Shown one piece after another: positions 7,941 through 17,700 of a DNA stretch of 64,000 bases. The notes under the pieces were generated by a model. That model saw only the letters and a list, made by a program, of their open reading frames with translations, was not told the origin of the DNA and searched no databases. Positions within the stretch are counted from its first letter, which is position 1, and every line of letters begins with the position of its first letter. Origin of the DNA: Allopusillimonas lactea (lineage in GTDB: Bacteria > Pseudomonadota > Gammaproteobacteria > Burkholderiales > Burkholderiaceae_B); NCBI RefSeq assembly GCF_021653995.1, contig NZ_JAJJOZ010000001.1, positions 372,001 through 436,000 on the forward strand, given 5' to 3'. A program made the translations under genes and the position numbers.

Positions 7941-10125
7941 TGCAATGTCTGGCGCTGCGACCGGCGCGTGGGCGGGGGTCGCCTCTGGCGGCCGCCCCAC
8001 GCTGGTGTTCGTGCATGGTTGGTCGTTCGACCCCGCGTTCTGGGCGCCGTTGCGGGCCGCGTTGCACGCCTGGCCGCAGCATACGCTGGATCTAGGCTAT
8101 TACGGCGGAGAAGCCGCGTCCGCGATGCTTCCCGAGGGGCCGTTGGTCATCGTCGGCCATTCGTTCGGCTTCATGCATGCACTCGATGCGTTTGCAGGTC
8201 TGGACGCGCGCACGGCTGCGTGGATATCAATCAATGGTTTCGCGCGGTTTTCCGCTGGCGAAGGCTTTCCCCAAGGGGTGGCTGCGCGGGTGGTGCAACG
8301 CATGTTGGCGCGGCTGCCACAGGCGCCGGATGCGGTCGTTGCGGATTTCCGCCAGCGCTGCGGTGCGCACACCGATCAACGGCCCTTGCGGCTCGAGACG
8401 CTGCAGCGTGATCTCTCCGCCATGCTGAGCGGCGACGCGCGCAGCCGCTTGGCCCGGCGGCATGTACCGCTGCTGGCGCTTGCAGGCGACGCCGACCCGA
8501 TCGTGCCGGCGGCCATGACGGCGGCCCAATTTTCCCCGCACCATATTCGCTGGCGCGCTGGGGGCGGGCATCTGTTGCCCTGTACCGATGCTCAATGGTG
8601 CGCGGATCACATCCAGATGTTCCTGGCGAAGCTGGCCGGCGGCGATACGGCGCGCCGGGCGCGTATCGGCCGGGCCTTTGGCGCTGCTGCGGATACTTAC
8701 GCAGGGCATGCCGCAGTACAGTCCATTGTTGCAGACGACCTGATGCGCCGTATTGCGGCACTCGATTTACCCGTGCGGCCGCGCATCCTGGAGATCGGCT
8801 GCGGCACCGGCAATCTGACGCGCAAACTGGCGGCGCATTTTACTGATGCGGAGTGGATCATCACCGATTTGGCGCCGGCCATGGTGCAAGCGACGCGCGA
8901 CACCGTAAGCTTGGGGGGGCGGGCCCGTTTTCTGGTGATGGACGGTGAGTTTCCCAGCCTCCTGCTGGGCACCGAGGCGGACGCCGAGCAAGGTTTTGAT
9001 CTCATCTGCTCCAGCATGGCCGTGCAATGGTTCGATGATCTCAATGGCGGCCTGAGGCGGCTCGCCGCACTGCTGCGCCCCGGAGGATGCCTCTGCGTGT
9101 CCACGCTGGCGGGCGGCACCTTTGAAGAGTGGGGCGTCGCGCATGTCGAAGAGGGCTTGATCGCCGGCACACCCGCATATCCGGCCGCAGAGGATATCGG
9201 CGCCGGCCTGGGTCTGTGCGGCAGGGTCGACGTGCAGCGCGTGGTGCATGCGTGTGGCAGCGGGCGCGCCTTTGCGCGGGGCCTGAAGGCGATTGGAGCG
9301 GGGACGCCAGCCGCGTCGGCCATACCGTTGAGTCCGCCGCAGTTGCGCCGCGTATGCGCCCGCTTCGATGCGCAGGGTGCCCGGGTAACCTACAACGTAG
9401 CCTATGGCCTATGGCGCAAAGCGCGCCTGCCGCGCGGCGTATTCGTCACAGGCACGGACACCGATGTGGGCAAGACGCTGGTCTCGGCGATCTTGGCCAA
9501 GGCGTGGCAGGCTGATTACTGGAAGCCTTTCCAGACAGGCGTAGCCGAACTACCGGCTGATACGGATACGGTCGCAGCACTGCTGGGGGCGCCGGGCGCC
9601 GGCGAGCGTGCACATGTGCTGCACCCGCCCGCTTATATATTGCAGGCCGCCTTGTCGCCGCTGGCGGCGGCGCAATGCGAGAACGTAGAGATCCGTGCCA
9701 ACGCCCTGCGCCTGCCCGACACCGCAGCGCCGCTGGTAGTGGAAGGTGCGGGCGGCCTGTATGTGCCAGTGGACGAAACGACCATGATGATAGACCTGGC
9801 CGAATCGTTGGCCCTGCCGGTGGTTCTGGTGGCACGCAGCACCCTAGGCACCATCAACCATACGCTACTGAGCCTGCGTGCGCTTCGGGCGCGAGGCATA
9901 CTGGTGCTGGGGGTGGTAATGAGCGGGCCGCCTTCGTCGGGCAACGCCGATGCCATCGGCAGATTCGGCGGCGTACCCGTGATCGCACAGATCCCGCACA
10001 TGGATAGGCTGGACGCTGATGCTGTTGCCGCTGCGGCGGCTGCCATCCCTGCGCTGGAGGCCTTGATGACAGGTAGCTGCAGGCCGGGCCAGCAAGGCCC
10101 GGACGATATGCGCGGCGCGGCCTGA
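7927..10125 (+). CDS. bioH-bioC-bioD: Trifunctional biotin protein: BioH-like esterase / BioC methyltransferase / BioD dethiobiotin synthetase
   Basis: One uninterrupted 732-residue frame carries three enzymes. Residues 1-240 are an alpha/beta hydrolase: VFVHGWSFDPAFW, nucleophile elbow GHSFG (Ser79), acid in AGDADPIVP (Asp188) and GGGHLLP (His215). This fits a BioH-type pimeloyl-ACP methyl ester esterase. Residues 245-500 are BioC, the malonyl-ACP O-methyltransferase, with RIGRAFGAAADTYAGHA and SAM motif ILEIGCGTGNLT (287-298). Residues 503-720 are BioD, with P-loop GTDTDVGKT (509-517), YWKPFQTG and VVEGAGGLYVPV. All key motifs are present and there are no stops, so the fusion looks functional rather than decayed. 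Together with BioF and BioA it would cover the pathway from malonyl-ACP methylation to dethiobiotin, apart from the fatty-acid elongation steps; bioB is not in the window. It overlaps bioF by 14 bases. Confidence 0.93.
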   Translation: MICIDAMSGAATGAWAGVASGGRPTLVFVHGWSFDPAFWAPLRAALHAWPQHTLDLGYYGGEAASAMLPEGPLVIVGHSFGFMHALDAFAGLDARTAAWISINGFARFSAGEGFPQGVAARVVQRMLARLPQAPDAVVADFRQRCGAHTDQRPLRLETLQRDLSAMLSGDARSRLARRHVPLLALAGDADPIVPAAMTAAQFSPHHIRWRAGGGHLLPCTDAQWCADHIQMFLAKLAGGDTARRARIGRAFGAAADTYAGHAAVQSIVADDLMRRIAALDLPVRPRILEIGCGTGNLTRKLAAHFTDAEWIITDLAPAMVQATRDTVSLGGRARFLVMDGEFPSLLLGTEADAEQGFDLICSSMAVQWFDDLNGGLRRLAALLRPGGCLCVSTLAGGTFEEWGVAHVEEGLIAGTPAYPAAEDIGAGLGLCGRVDVQRVVHACGSGRAFARGLKAIGAGTPAASAIPLSPPQLRRVCARFDAQGARVTYNVAYGLWRKARLPRGVFVTGTDTDVGKTLVSAILAKAWQADYWKPFQTGVAELPADTDTVAALLGAPGAGERAHVLHPPAYILQAALSPLAAAQCENVEIRANALRLPDTAAPLVVEGAGGLYVPVDETTMMIDLAESLALPVVLVARSTLGTINHTLLSLRALRARGILVLGVVMSGPPSSGNADAIGRFGGVPVIAQIPHMDRLDADAVAAAAAAIPALEALMTGSCRPGQQGPDDMRGAA

Positions 10126-10226
10126 TTGGTAGGCATACACGGGGCGGCCTGCGCGGGGTGATCCGAGCGGGGGGCGGTGCCGAGCATGCGCGTCGGGTGC
10201 CCGTTGAGTTTGGCCCGCCCGGGGCG

Positions 10227-11594
10227 CTAGCCCACCTGGAATTCTGCTTCGGGGTAGCGGATGCGGCTGCGGCGTTGCGTGGCTATGCTGTATACCAGTG
10301 TCAGCGGGCCTATCCGGCCTGCGAACATCAGCACTGCTACGATTATCTGCCCCGGTGCCGAAAGCGTTGGCGTCAGGTCGCGGCTCAGGCCGGTTGTGCT
10401 GAGCGCGGAGATTACCTCGAACAGGATGCTGAGGAAGGGGGCTTTTTCTATCATAGTAAGCACCAGCACGCCCACGAATGCCATGGCAGCGGTAACCAGC
10501 AGCAGCGCCAGGGATTTCTGCACGGTTTCGGAAGAGATCGAACGACCCAGCAGAACCACTTCTTTGCGGTGCGTAATATAGGAGCGCACGGCGGCAAGCA
10601 ATACGATGAACGTACCAACCTTGATGCCGCTTGCTGTGCTCAACGAGCCACCGCCGATAAACATCAGCAGCATCATCACCAGGGTCGAGCTGTCGTGCAT
10701 CTTGCCGATGTCGATGGAGAAAAAACCGGCCGTGCGTGAGGCTACGGACTGGAACCAGGCGCCCAACGCCTGTTCGTGCCAGGGCAGCATCCCCAGCGTG
10801 TCGGGGTTGCCGGCCTCCAGCGCCCAAAAGATCACGAAGCCGGTAAGATTCAGCGCCAGTGTGCCGAAAATCATGATTTTGGTGTAAGGCATCAGCGGCG
10901 CCCACGCACGCTTGGCATTTATATCGCTCAGCACAGAGAAGCCGATGCCGCCGAGAATGATTGCGCCTGAAATGGTTAGCAGGGTAAGCGGGCTCGCGGA
11001 GAACAGGGCCAGGCTGCCGGGAAACAAAGAGATGCCCGAGTTATTAAAGGCGGTGATAGCGTGAAACATCCCCAGGAATAATGAGGTTCCCAGGGTATGC
11101 TCAGTACGCCACGCCATGGTCAAGATCACCATGATGATTAGCTCGATCACAATGGTGATGCGCAGCACGGATAAGGCCGTGCGGTTGATCTTGCCGACAT
11201 TGGTCTGGTTGAACGCCTCGAGCGCCAGAGCTTGATGGGTGAGGCTCATGCGCTTACCCAGGGTGATCGACGCCAGCACCGCAAATGTGACAAAGCCGAT
11301 GCCGCCGGCCTGTACCAGCAGCATGAGAACGACCTGCCCGAAACGAGTCAAGTCGGTGCTGGTATCGATGACAGCCAGTCCCGTGACCGTGACTGCCGAC
11401 GTGGCCATGAAAAAGGCCGAAAGTATGCTGATGGGTTTGACCGTGGCGGCCGGGAGCGACAGCAACAGCGTGCCGAGGGCGATCAGGGCGAGAAAGCCGG
11501 CCGCAAGCACGGCCGGCGGGCTGGCCCGCAGGGTGCCCGTGCGGCGAAAGCGTGCATAAGAATGGAAATGCGCCAGCGGATCCCAGTTTCGCAT
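10227..11594 (-). CDS. ktrB: Trk/Ktr-family K+ uptake channel subunit KtrB
   Basis: Integral membrane subunit of a Ktr-type potassium uptake system. Four pore repeats of the TrkH/KtrB superfamily are visible: SAVTVTGLAV, FNNSGISLFPG, SVASRTAGFFSIDIG and ISALSTTGLSRDL, each with the filter glycine. About ten hydrophobic segments surround them. The ATG at 11594 (MRNWDPLAHF) lies 4 bases after the ktrA stop and is preferred over an in-frame TTG at 11618 that would overlap ktrA. The 455-residue length fits KtrB (about 450) better than TrkH (about 480). It pairs with the cytosolic regulator KtrA directly upstream. Confidence 0.9.
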   Translation of the reverse strand: MRNWDPLAHFHSYARFRRTGTLRASPPAVLAAGFLALIALGTLLLSLPAATVKPISILSAFFMATSAVTVTGLAVIDTSTDLTRFGQVVLMLLVQAGGIGFVTFAVLASITLGKRMSLTHQALALEAFNQTNVGKINRTALSVLRITIVIELIIMVILTMAWRTEHTLGTSLFLGMFHAITAFNNSGISLFPGSLALFSASPLTLLTISGAIILGGIGFSVLSDINAKRAWAPLMPYTKIMIFGTLALNLTGFVIFWALEAGNPDTLGMLPWHEQALGAWFQSVASRTAGFFSIDIGKMHDSSTLVMMLLMFIGGGSLSTASGIKVGTFIVLLAAVRSYITHRKEVVLLGRSISSETVQKSLALLLVTAAMAFVGVLVLTMIEKAPFLSILFEVISALSTTGLSRDLTPTLSAPGQIIVAVLMFAGRIGPLTLVYSIATQRRSRIRYPEAEFQVG

Positions 11595-11598
11595 AGGC

Positions 11599-12252
11599 TC
11601 AGACCAGCTTGGGCGCAATCATTTTCAGTGCTGCCAGCTGGCCGAGCAGGATAAGTGAATCCTTGGCCTGCAGGGCAAAGCCAGCCGGCGGATGCGGGGT
11701 GACCCGTGTCTTGCGCTTGACGGCCAGCACGTGCACATCTTCCGCCACGTCTTTGAGCACTGCGTTCAGGGTCATGCCGTCCAGGCGTTCGCTGACGTCG
11801 ATTTCGACCACGAATTCGCCATTGCCCAGCGAGATGTAATCGTTGACCATTGGGTAACTGAGTGTCTGTGCGACCCGTATGCCCATTTCTTCTTCAGGGT
11901 GAATGATGCGATCCACCCCCAGCTTGCCTAGAATCAAATGCTGCGCATGCGAAGAGGCCTTGACCCAGATGGTAGCGATGCCCAGTGTCTTAAGGTGCAC
12001 CACGCACACCAGGCTGGCCTGCACGTCTTCGCCGATGGCGACCAGCACAACGTCGTAGTGCTCGAGGCCCAGTTCTTCAAGTGCGGCACGATCGGTAACA
12101 TCGGCAATGACGGCGCGGGTAAGCTGGTCTGCGTGTTTGTCTACCAGCTTTGGGTTGGCATCGACACCCAGTACGGAGTGCCCCATTTTCATGAGTTCGA
12201 GCGAGGCGGCAGCGCCGAAGCGGCCCAGGCCGATTACTGCAAATTGCCCCAT
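11599..12252 (-). CDS. ktrA: Ktr potassium uptake regulatory subunit KtrA (RCK/TrkA domain)
   Basis: Cytosolic nucleotide-binding ring subunit that gates KtrB. The N-terminal RCK-N Rossmann fold carries GLGRFG (residues 8-13) with the acidic partner in GVDAN. The C-terminal RCK-C domain ends in LILLGQLAALKMIAP. At 217 residues it is the single-repeat KtrA form, not the double-length TrkA. The ATG at 12252 is chosen because GGAGG lies 8 bases upstream; a start at 12270 would bury that site. It is the first gene of the ktrA-ktrB operon. Confidence 0.92.
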   Translation of the reverse strand: MGQFAVIGLGRFGAAASLELMKMGHSVLGVDANPKLVDKHADQLTRAVIADVTDRAALEELGLEHYDVVLVAIGEDVQASLVCVVHLKTLGIATIWVKASSHAQHLILGKLGVDRIIHPEEEMGIRVAQTLSYPMVNDYISLGNGEFVVEIDVSERLDGMTLNAVLKDVAEDVHVLAVKRKTRVTPHPPAGFALQAKDSLILLGQLAALKMIAPKLV

Positions 12253-12438
12253 CCCGCTTCCTCCGCGCATTGTGCCGCTGAATCTAATCCGATACGATAG
12301 TCGATTGGCATTGTTACTAAAAATCTGGTAAAAACCCTTATGGACATTTGATTGTGGCGCAAAAAGAACTATAAGGCGCCATTTACAGGCCAGTCGGTAG
12401 TCAAGGCTGACCCTCGCTTAACGGCCGCAGATTTGATT

Positions 12439-13548
12439 ATGACGAATTTATTCGACCCTATCCAATTGGGGTCTCTGGCGCTGGAAAATCGGATAGTCAT
12501 GGCGCCCATGACACGCAACCGTGCGTCGGAGGGCCGCATACCCAACGACATCATGCGGCAATACTATTGCCAACGCGCGTCGGCCGGCCTTATTGTTTCC
12601 GAAGCCACGTCAATTTCGCCCCAAGGTGTGGGGTATCCCCATACGCCGGGCATTTGGTGCAGCGCCCAAGTCGAAGGCTGGAAGCGCGTTACCCAAGCAG
12701 TGCATGCCAAGGGCGGCAAAATTATGCTTCAGCTCTGGCACGTCGGCCGTGTCTCGGATCCCGAATATCTCAATGGCGAAATCCCCGTAGCGCCGAGCGC
12801 TATCGCGTGCGAAGGCAATGTCAGCCTGCTGCGCCCGCAGCGGCCTTATGTGGTGCCGCGCGCATTGCATGCCTGGGAAATCGCCCGCGTTGTCGCTGAT
12901 TTCGCCGAAGCGGCGCGCAAGGCCAAAGAGGCCGGCTTCGATGGCGTCGAGATCCATGGCGCCAACGGCTATCTTATCGACCAGTTTTTGCACGATGGCA
13001 GCAATACGCGTGCAGACGAATACGGCGGCTCGATCGGCAATCGCGCCCGCCTGCTGCTCGAGGTCGTGGACGCCTGCGTCGGTATCTGGGGCGCCGGCCG
13101 GGTGGGCGTGCATCTGTCGCCCAGGGGTACGGTGCACGGCATGCATGATTCCAATCCCCAGGCGCTCTTCGCGTATGTCGCCCAGGCCTTGGGCGAGCGC
13201 CGCCTCGCGTTTCTGTTCTTGCGCGAGCCGCGCCACGCGGAAAGTCTCAGCCCTGAAATCAAGCGTTTGTTCCGGGGCCCGGTGATTGTAAACGAAGCCT
13301 ATGACAGCAAACTGGCCGCGCGCTCGCTCATTGAAGGCCACGCCGATGCAGTGGCTTTTGGCAAGCCGTTCATTTCCAACCCTGATCTCGTACAGCGCCT
13401 GCGCAGGGGTGCGCCGCTGGCACCCTGGGACACATCCACCTTTTACAGCAGCGGTGTCAAGGGTTATACCGATTATCCCGTCCTTGCGGCCGACGATACG
13501 CTTTTCGCCGAAGAAAAAACTTCACCGCAAAGCGCGATGACGTGCTAA
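12439..13548 (+). CDS. Old-yellow-enzyme family NADH:flavin oxidoreductase (NemA-like alkene reductase)
   Basis: FMN-dependent reductase of electrophilic alkenes or nitro compounds. FLFDPIQLGSL-type start (MTNLFDPIQLGSLALENRI), MAPMTRNRA, substrate-binding HGANGYLIDQFLHDGSN and RADEYGGSIGNRARLLLEV are hallmarks of the OYE family. VNEAYDS and AFGKPFISNPDL complete the phosphate-binding site. The ATG at 12439 gives 369 residues, the normal length; an in-frame TTG at 12352 would add unrelated sequence. The specific substrate cannot be told from sequence. It is a single gene, divergent from ktrA. Confidence 0.9.
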   Translation: MTNLFDPIQLGSLALENRIVMAPMTRNRASEGRIPNDIMRQYYCQRASAGLIVSEATSISPQGVGYPHTPGIWCSAQVEGWKRVTQAVHAKGGKIMLQLWHVGRVSDPEYLNGEIPVAPSAIACEGNVSLLRPQRPYVVPRALHAWEIARVVADFAEAARKAKEAGFDGVEIHGANGYLIDQFLHDGSNTRADEYGGSIGNRARLLLEVVDACVGIWGAGRVGVHLSPRGTVHGMHDSNPQALFAYVAQALGERRLAFLFLREPRHAESLSPEIKRLFRGPVIVNEAYDSKLAARSLIEGHADAVAFGKPFISNPDLVQRLRRGAPLAPWDTSTFYSSGVKGYTDYPVLAADDTLFAEEKTSPQSAMTC

Positions 13549-13661
13549 TTTTTCAAGCTGTCAGGGTTGCGCTGGGAGGCCTTGAAGGGCCGTCCGCGTA
13601 AGCGCCACACTATCTTGCCCGGCCTGCGCGCCGTATGCCATTTTCCGCCAGGCCATCACGA

Positions 13662-14078
13662 ATGAAAACGGAGGCGATGGTGAAAGCACTTGTTTCCGCC
13701 ATGGCGGTTGCACTGTTGGCCGGATGTGCCGGTGGTATCAAATCCGGCGATGATTCTCCCTCCATTACTTACGTCGTGCCGCGCAGCTATCAAATCGTGT
13801 ACTTGCGCGTGCAGAATCAAGCTGGCGAGTGTTTGCGCGCCAAGAATCAATATGATGTCTATGCCAGCGTGGATGGCGATAGGCAGAAAGGCTCGGTTGT
13901 CGTGAAGGGCATGCTGGGCACGCTGGAGGTGGCGCGCACCGATATCGAGGCCATCGACAAGAACCATACACGCGTCAGGCATACGGTGTGGGGCCGTGCG
14001 CCCTGGGACGGAGAGGCGCTGCAAGCCATGCGGCAGTCGGTCCTGATGGATACGTCGGTGTGCTCGGCGTATCGGTAG
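13662..14078 (+). CDS. Small putative lipoprotein, unknown function
   Basis: A 138-residue protein with a lipoprotein signal peptide (MKTEAMVKALVSAMAVALLAGC; lipobox LLAGC, Cys22). The mature part has two further cysteines (GECLRAK, TSVCSAYR), possibly a disulfide, and no recognised domain. GGAGG lies just before an internal ATG at 13677 and GTG at 13680, either of which could be the real start and would still leave a signal peptide. The gene is alone between the OYE reductase and convergent yqeY. I do not recognise the family; an outer-membrane or periplasmic location is the only inference. Confidence 0.75.
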   Translation: MKTEAMVKALVSAMAVALLAGCAGGIKSGDDSPSITYVVPRSYQIVYLRVQNQAGECLRAKNQYDVYASVDGDRQKGSVVVKGMLGTLEVARTDIEAIDKNHTRVRHTVWGRAPWDGEALQAMRQSVLMDTSVCSAYR

Positions 14079-14164
14079 TAGTGGGTGGCCGGTAGCGGCT
14101 GCTTGTGCAGGCATGCAAGGCGTGGCGAGGCCGCCTTGGCGGCCCGGTTGGGCGCACTGGCAAG

Positions 14165-14190
14165 GCCGCCAGGCCCATGGCCCTGGCGGC
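14165..14190. repeat. GC-rich hairpin between convergent genes
   Basis: A 9-bp perfect stem (GCCGCCAGG/CCTGGCGGC) with a short loop lies between the lipoprotein gene and yqeY. It lacks a U-tract on either strand, so it may aid termination or protect 3' ends but is not a classical intrinsic terminator. Confidence 0.5.
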
Positions 14191-14237
14191 ATGCGTCTGC
14201 GCGGGGGCGGCTGTTGAGCCTGGCCCGCTGTCGGCGG

Positions 14238-14699
14238 TCAGCCGTTGAGCTTCGCCTTTACCTGCCCTGATATGGCCGACATATCCGCCCGCCCGGCCAA
14301 TGCCTGCTTTACCTGGGCCATTACTTTACCCATGGCGGCGCCGCCCGTCAGGCCTTGAGCCTGTACCTGCGCAATGGCGTCGGTAATGGTGGCGTCGATT
14401 TCTTCTTGTGTGGCAGCTTCGGGAAGGAACTCCTGCAACACGGCCAGCTCGGCTTTTTCCTGGTCGGCGCTTTCGGTGCGGCCGGCTTGCTCGAAGGCGG
14501 CAATGGATTCGCGCCGCTGCTTGACCTGCTTTTCGATGATGGCCGTGATGTCGTCGTCAGACAGCGTTTTTTGGCTGTCAATTTCTTTCTGCTTGATGGC
14601 GGCTTGCAGGAGGCGCAGGGTGCCCAGACGGGCCGTGTCGCGGGCGCGCATAGCGGCTTTGACGGCGTCGGAAATATGCTGTGCGAGCAGGTTGCTCAT
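14238..14699 (-). CDS. yqeY: GatB/YqeY domain-containing protein
   Basis: Small cytosolic protein related to the tRNA-binding tail domain of GatB, the subunit of Asp/Glu-tRNA amidotransferase. The sequence LGTLRLLQAAIKQKEID, then AELAVLQEFLPEAATQEEI, GGAAMGKVMAQVK and SGQVKAKLNG at the C-terminus are typical of the YqeY family. The 153-residue length is normal. Its cellular role is not well established; a link to tRNA metabolism is assumed from the domain. It lies 64 bases downstream of dnaE2 on the same strand, perhaps with its own promoter. Confidence 0.9.
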   Translation of the reverse strand: MSNLLAQHISDAVKAAMRARDTARLGTLRLLQAAIKQKEIDSQKTLSDDDITAIIEKQVKQRRESIAAFEQAGRTESADQEKAELAVLQEFLPEAATQEEIDATITDAIAQVQAQGLTGGAAMGKVMAQVKQALAGRADMSAISGQVKAKLNG

Positions 14700-14763
14700 G
14701 ATGACATCCTTTATGGTGAAGCGAATATTTTAAGACATGGTTCGGGTGGCCTGGTCCGTGTTC

Positions 14764-17700
14764 TCAATGGAAGTCGCGGCTGCGCGTAGGCAGGCCGTCC
14801 AGCAAAGGGGAAAGATCAACCAGCCGGGACGCCAGCAGGTGGCAGACGCCCGACTGCTTTTGCCAGACACCATATACGCCCATCAGCCGAGTGTGCATCA
14901 GTTCGCCGCGCTGACGCTCGGCCAGATGCGCATGCACGATCACATTCACATTGCCGCTTTCGTCTTCCAGAGTAACGAAGACGACGCCTTTGGCGGTGCC
15001 GGGTCGCTGGCGGCCTGTGACGATCCCGCAGGCGCGCGCCAGGCGCCTGTCGGGGTAGCTGCCTGCCAGGGTAGCGGCGTCAAGAAAGCCGCGTTCCCGC
15101 AAGGCCGGGCGCAACAGGGCGACAGGATGGCGCCCCAGCGTCAGACGCAGCGACTGGTAGTCGGCAAGGATCTCTTCGGCTTCGACAGGAGCGGGCAGGG
15201 CGGGCATTACGGGTTCCGTAATCGGTGCGCCATGCAGCAGGCCTTTGAGTGCGGGGCCGGCGGCTTGCCAGCGGGCTTGGCGGCGATGGCCGGCGAGGGC
15301 TTGCAGGGCGTTGGCGGCGGCCAGGGCATCCAGGTCGTGGCGGCTCAACGCTGCGCGCAGACTCAAGTCGTGCACGTTGTCGAACGCGCGTTCGCAGCGA
15401 GCCGCTTCGATGCGCCGGCCGGCCGCTTCGGACAGCGCCTTGATCCGGCTCAGGCCCAGGCGCACGGCAGGCCGGGCGGCAGTCGTCGGCGCAAAGCCGG
15501 GCATCCTGGCTGATGCTGTCTCCGGCGTCGCGTCGGACGCCGTGGCTGACACCAACGCCTCATGCGGCGTGTGCAATGCGCAGGATGCGAGAGTGCTGTC
15601 CCACATACTGTGGGCGATGTCCACCGGCAGCACCTGTACGCCGTGCCGCCGTGCATCCTGCACCAGTTGGCTGGCAGAGTAAAACCCCATGGGCTGAGAG
15701 TTGAGCAGGGCAGCCAGAAAGGCTTCCGGCTCGTGCCGCTTGAGCCAGGCGCTTACATAAGCCAGTTTGGCAAAGCTGGCCGCATGGCTTTCCGGAAATC
15801 CATACTCGCCAAAGCCTTCGAGCTGGCGGTAAAGCGCCTCGGCGAAATCCTTGTGGCAACCGTTGGCTAACAAGCCCTGTACCAGGCGATCATGGAATTT
15901 GCCCACGCCACCCTTGCGCCGCCAGGCAGCCATGGATCGACGCAACTGATCCGCCTCATCGGCGCTGAAGCCCGCTGCATCCATGGCGATCTGCATGGCT
16001 TGCTCCTGAAATATGGGCACACCCAGCGTGCGGCGCAGCACGGCTTCGATGGCAGGCGTCGGGCTGATTGCGGGCTCCTCGCCATTGCGCCGCCGCAGGT
16101 AGGGGTGCACCATGCCGCCCTGGATCGGCCCAGGGCGCACGATGGCCACCTGGATGACCAAATCGTAGAACTCGCGCGGCCGGATGCGGGGCAGCATGCT
16201 CATCTGGGCGCGCGATTCGATCTGGAACACACCGACAGTGTCGGCGTTGGCAATCATCTCGAAGGTGGCTGTGTCGTCGCCGGGGATGTCCTGCATCCGC
16301 AGCGGCTGGCCGCGCCGCGCACTGGCCAGTGCCAGGCAGCGGCGCAAAGCCGACAGCATGCCCAGCGACAGCACGTCCACCTTGAGCAGGCCCATGGCGT
16401 CCAAGTCGTCCTTGTCCCATTGCACGACACTGCGATCGGGCATGGCGGCATTCTCGATCGGCACCAGGCGGCAAAGCTTGTCGCGTGCAATCACGAACCC
16501 GCCTGGGTGCTGAGACAAATGGCGCGGAAACCCTAGCAGCGCCTCGGCCAACTGCGCCCACATGCCTGCCAGCCGGCTGTCGCGGTCCAGGCCGTGTTCG
16601 GCCAGCCGGTCCAGCAGGCCGGTTTTGCCGTCCCAGTAATGAAAAGACTTGGCGATGCGATCGATTAGGTTCGCATCCAGCCCCAGCGCCTTGCCGGTGT
16701 CACGCAATACGCTGCGGATGCGATAGCTGCTGACCACCGCGGTCAGGGCGGCACGGTCACGCCCATACTTGCCGTAGATGTATTGGATGATTTCTTCGCG
16801 CCGCTGATGCTCGAAATCCACATCGATATCGGGTGGCTCTTTGCGAGCATGGCTGATAAAGCGTGCGAACAGCGTGTTGCCGCTTTCCGGATCGACCTCG
16901 GTGATGTGCAAACAGTAGCACACTGCGGAATTCGCGGCTGAGCCTCGACCCTGGCACAGTATGCCGCGCGAACGCGCGAATTGAACAATGTCATAGACGG
17001 TGAGAAAGTAAGGCTCATAGGCCAGACTGGCAATAATGGCCAATTCGCTTTCGATCTGGCTGCGCACCTTGGCGCTGATGCCGCCTGGGTAGCGCAGTTT
17101 CGCGCCCGCGTAGGTTTCCTGGCGCAGATAAGCGGCCGGTGTCATGCCGTCGGGTACGATTTCGCGCGGATACTGGTAGCGTATGTCTTTTAGGTCAAAG
17201 GTGCAGCGCTCGCTGATAGCCAGTGTCTGGGCCAGTGCGCGAGCAGGATAGAGATTGGCCAGGCGCACCCGGCTGCGCAGGTGGTGCTCGGCATTGGGCT
17301 TGAGTGCATAGCCACATTGCGCCACCGGCCGCTTCAGACGTATGGCGGCCAACACATCGTGCAGGGGTTGGCGTGAACGCGCATGCATTTCGGCCTGCCC
17401 CAGCGCAACGACTTCCAGGGCGTGATTGGCAGCGGCTTTTTCCAGTGTGGCCTGGTGACGGGCATCGGCGTGGCCATGATGCAGGGCAAGGCCCAGCCAC
17501 AGGCGCGCAGGAAATACGGACTTGAGCCGGGCGAGCTGTTCATCCAGCAACGGCGGCGCGATGTCATGCGCAGGACGCAGGATGGCCAGGCAATCCGGCA
17601 GTTGGCGCAGGTGTGCATAGCCTGCGGGCGGCTCGGCAATGTCGTGCAGGCCTAAGGTATAGCAGCCTTTCCCGCTGCGTCGCCGCGCCAGGGTGATGAG

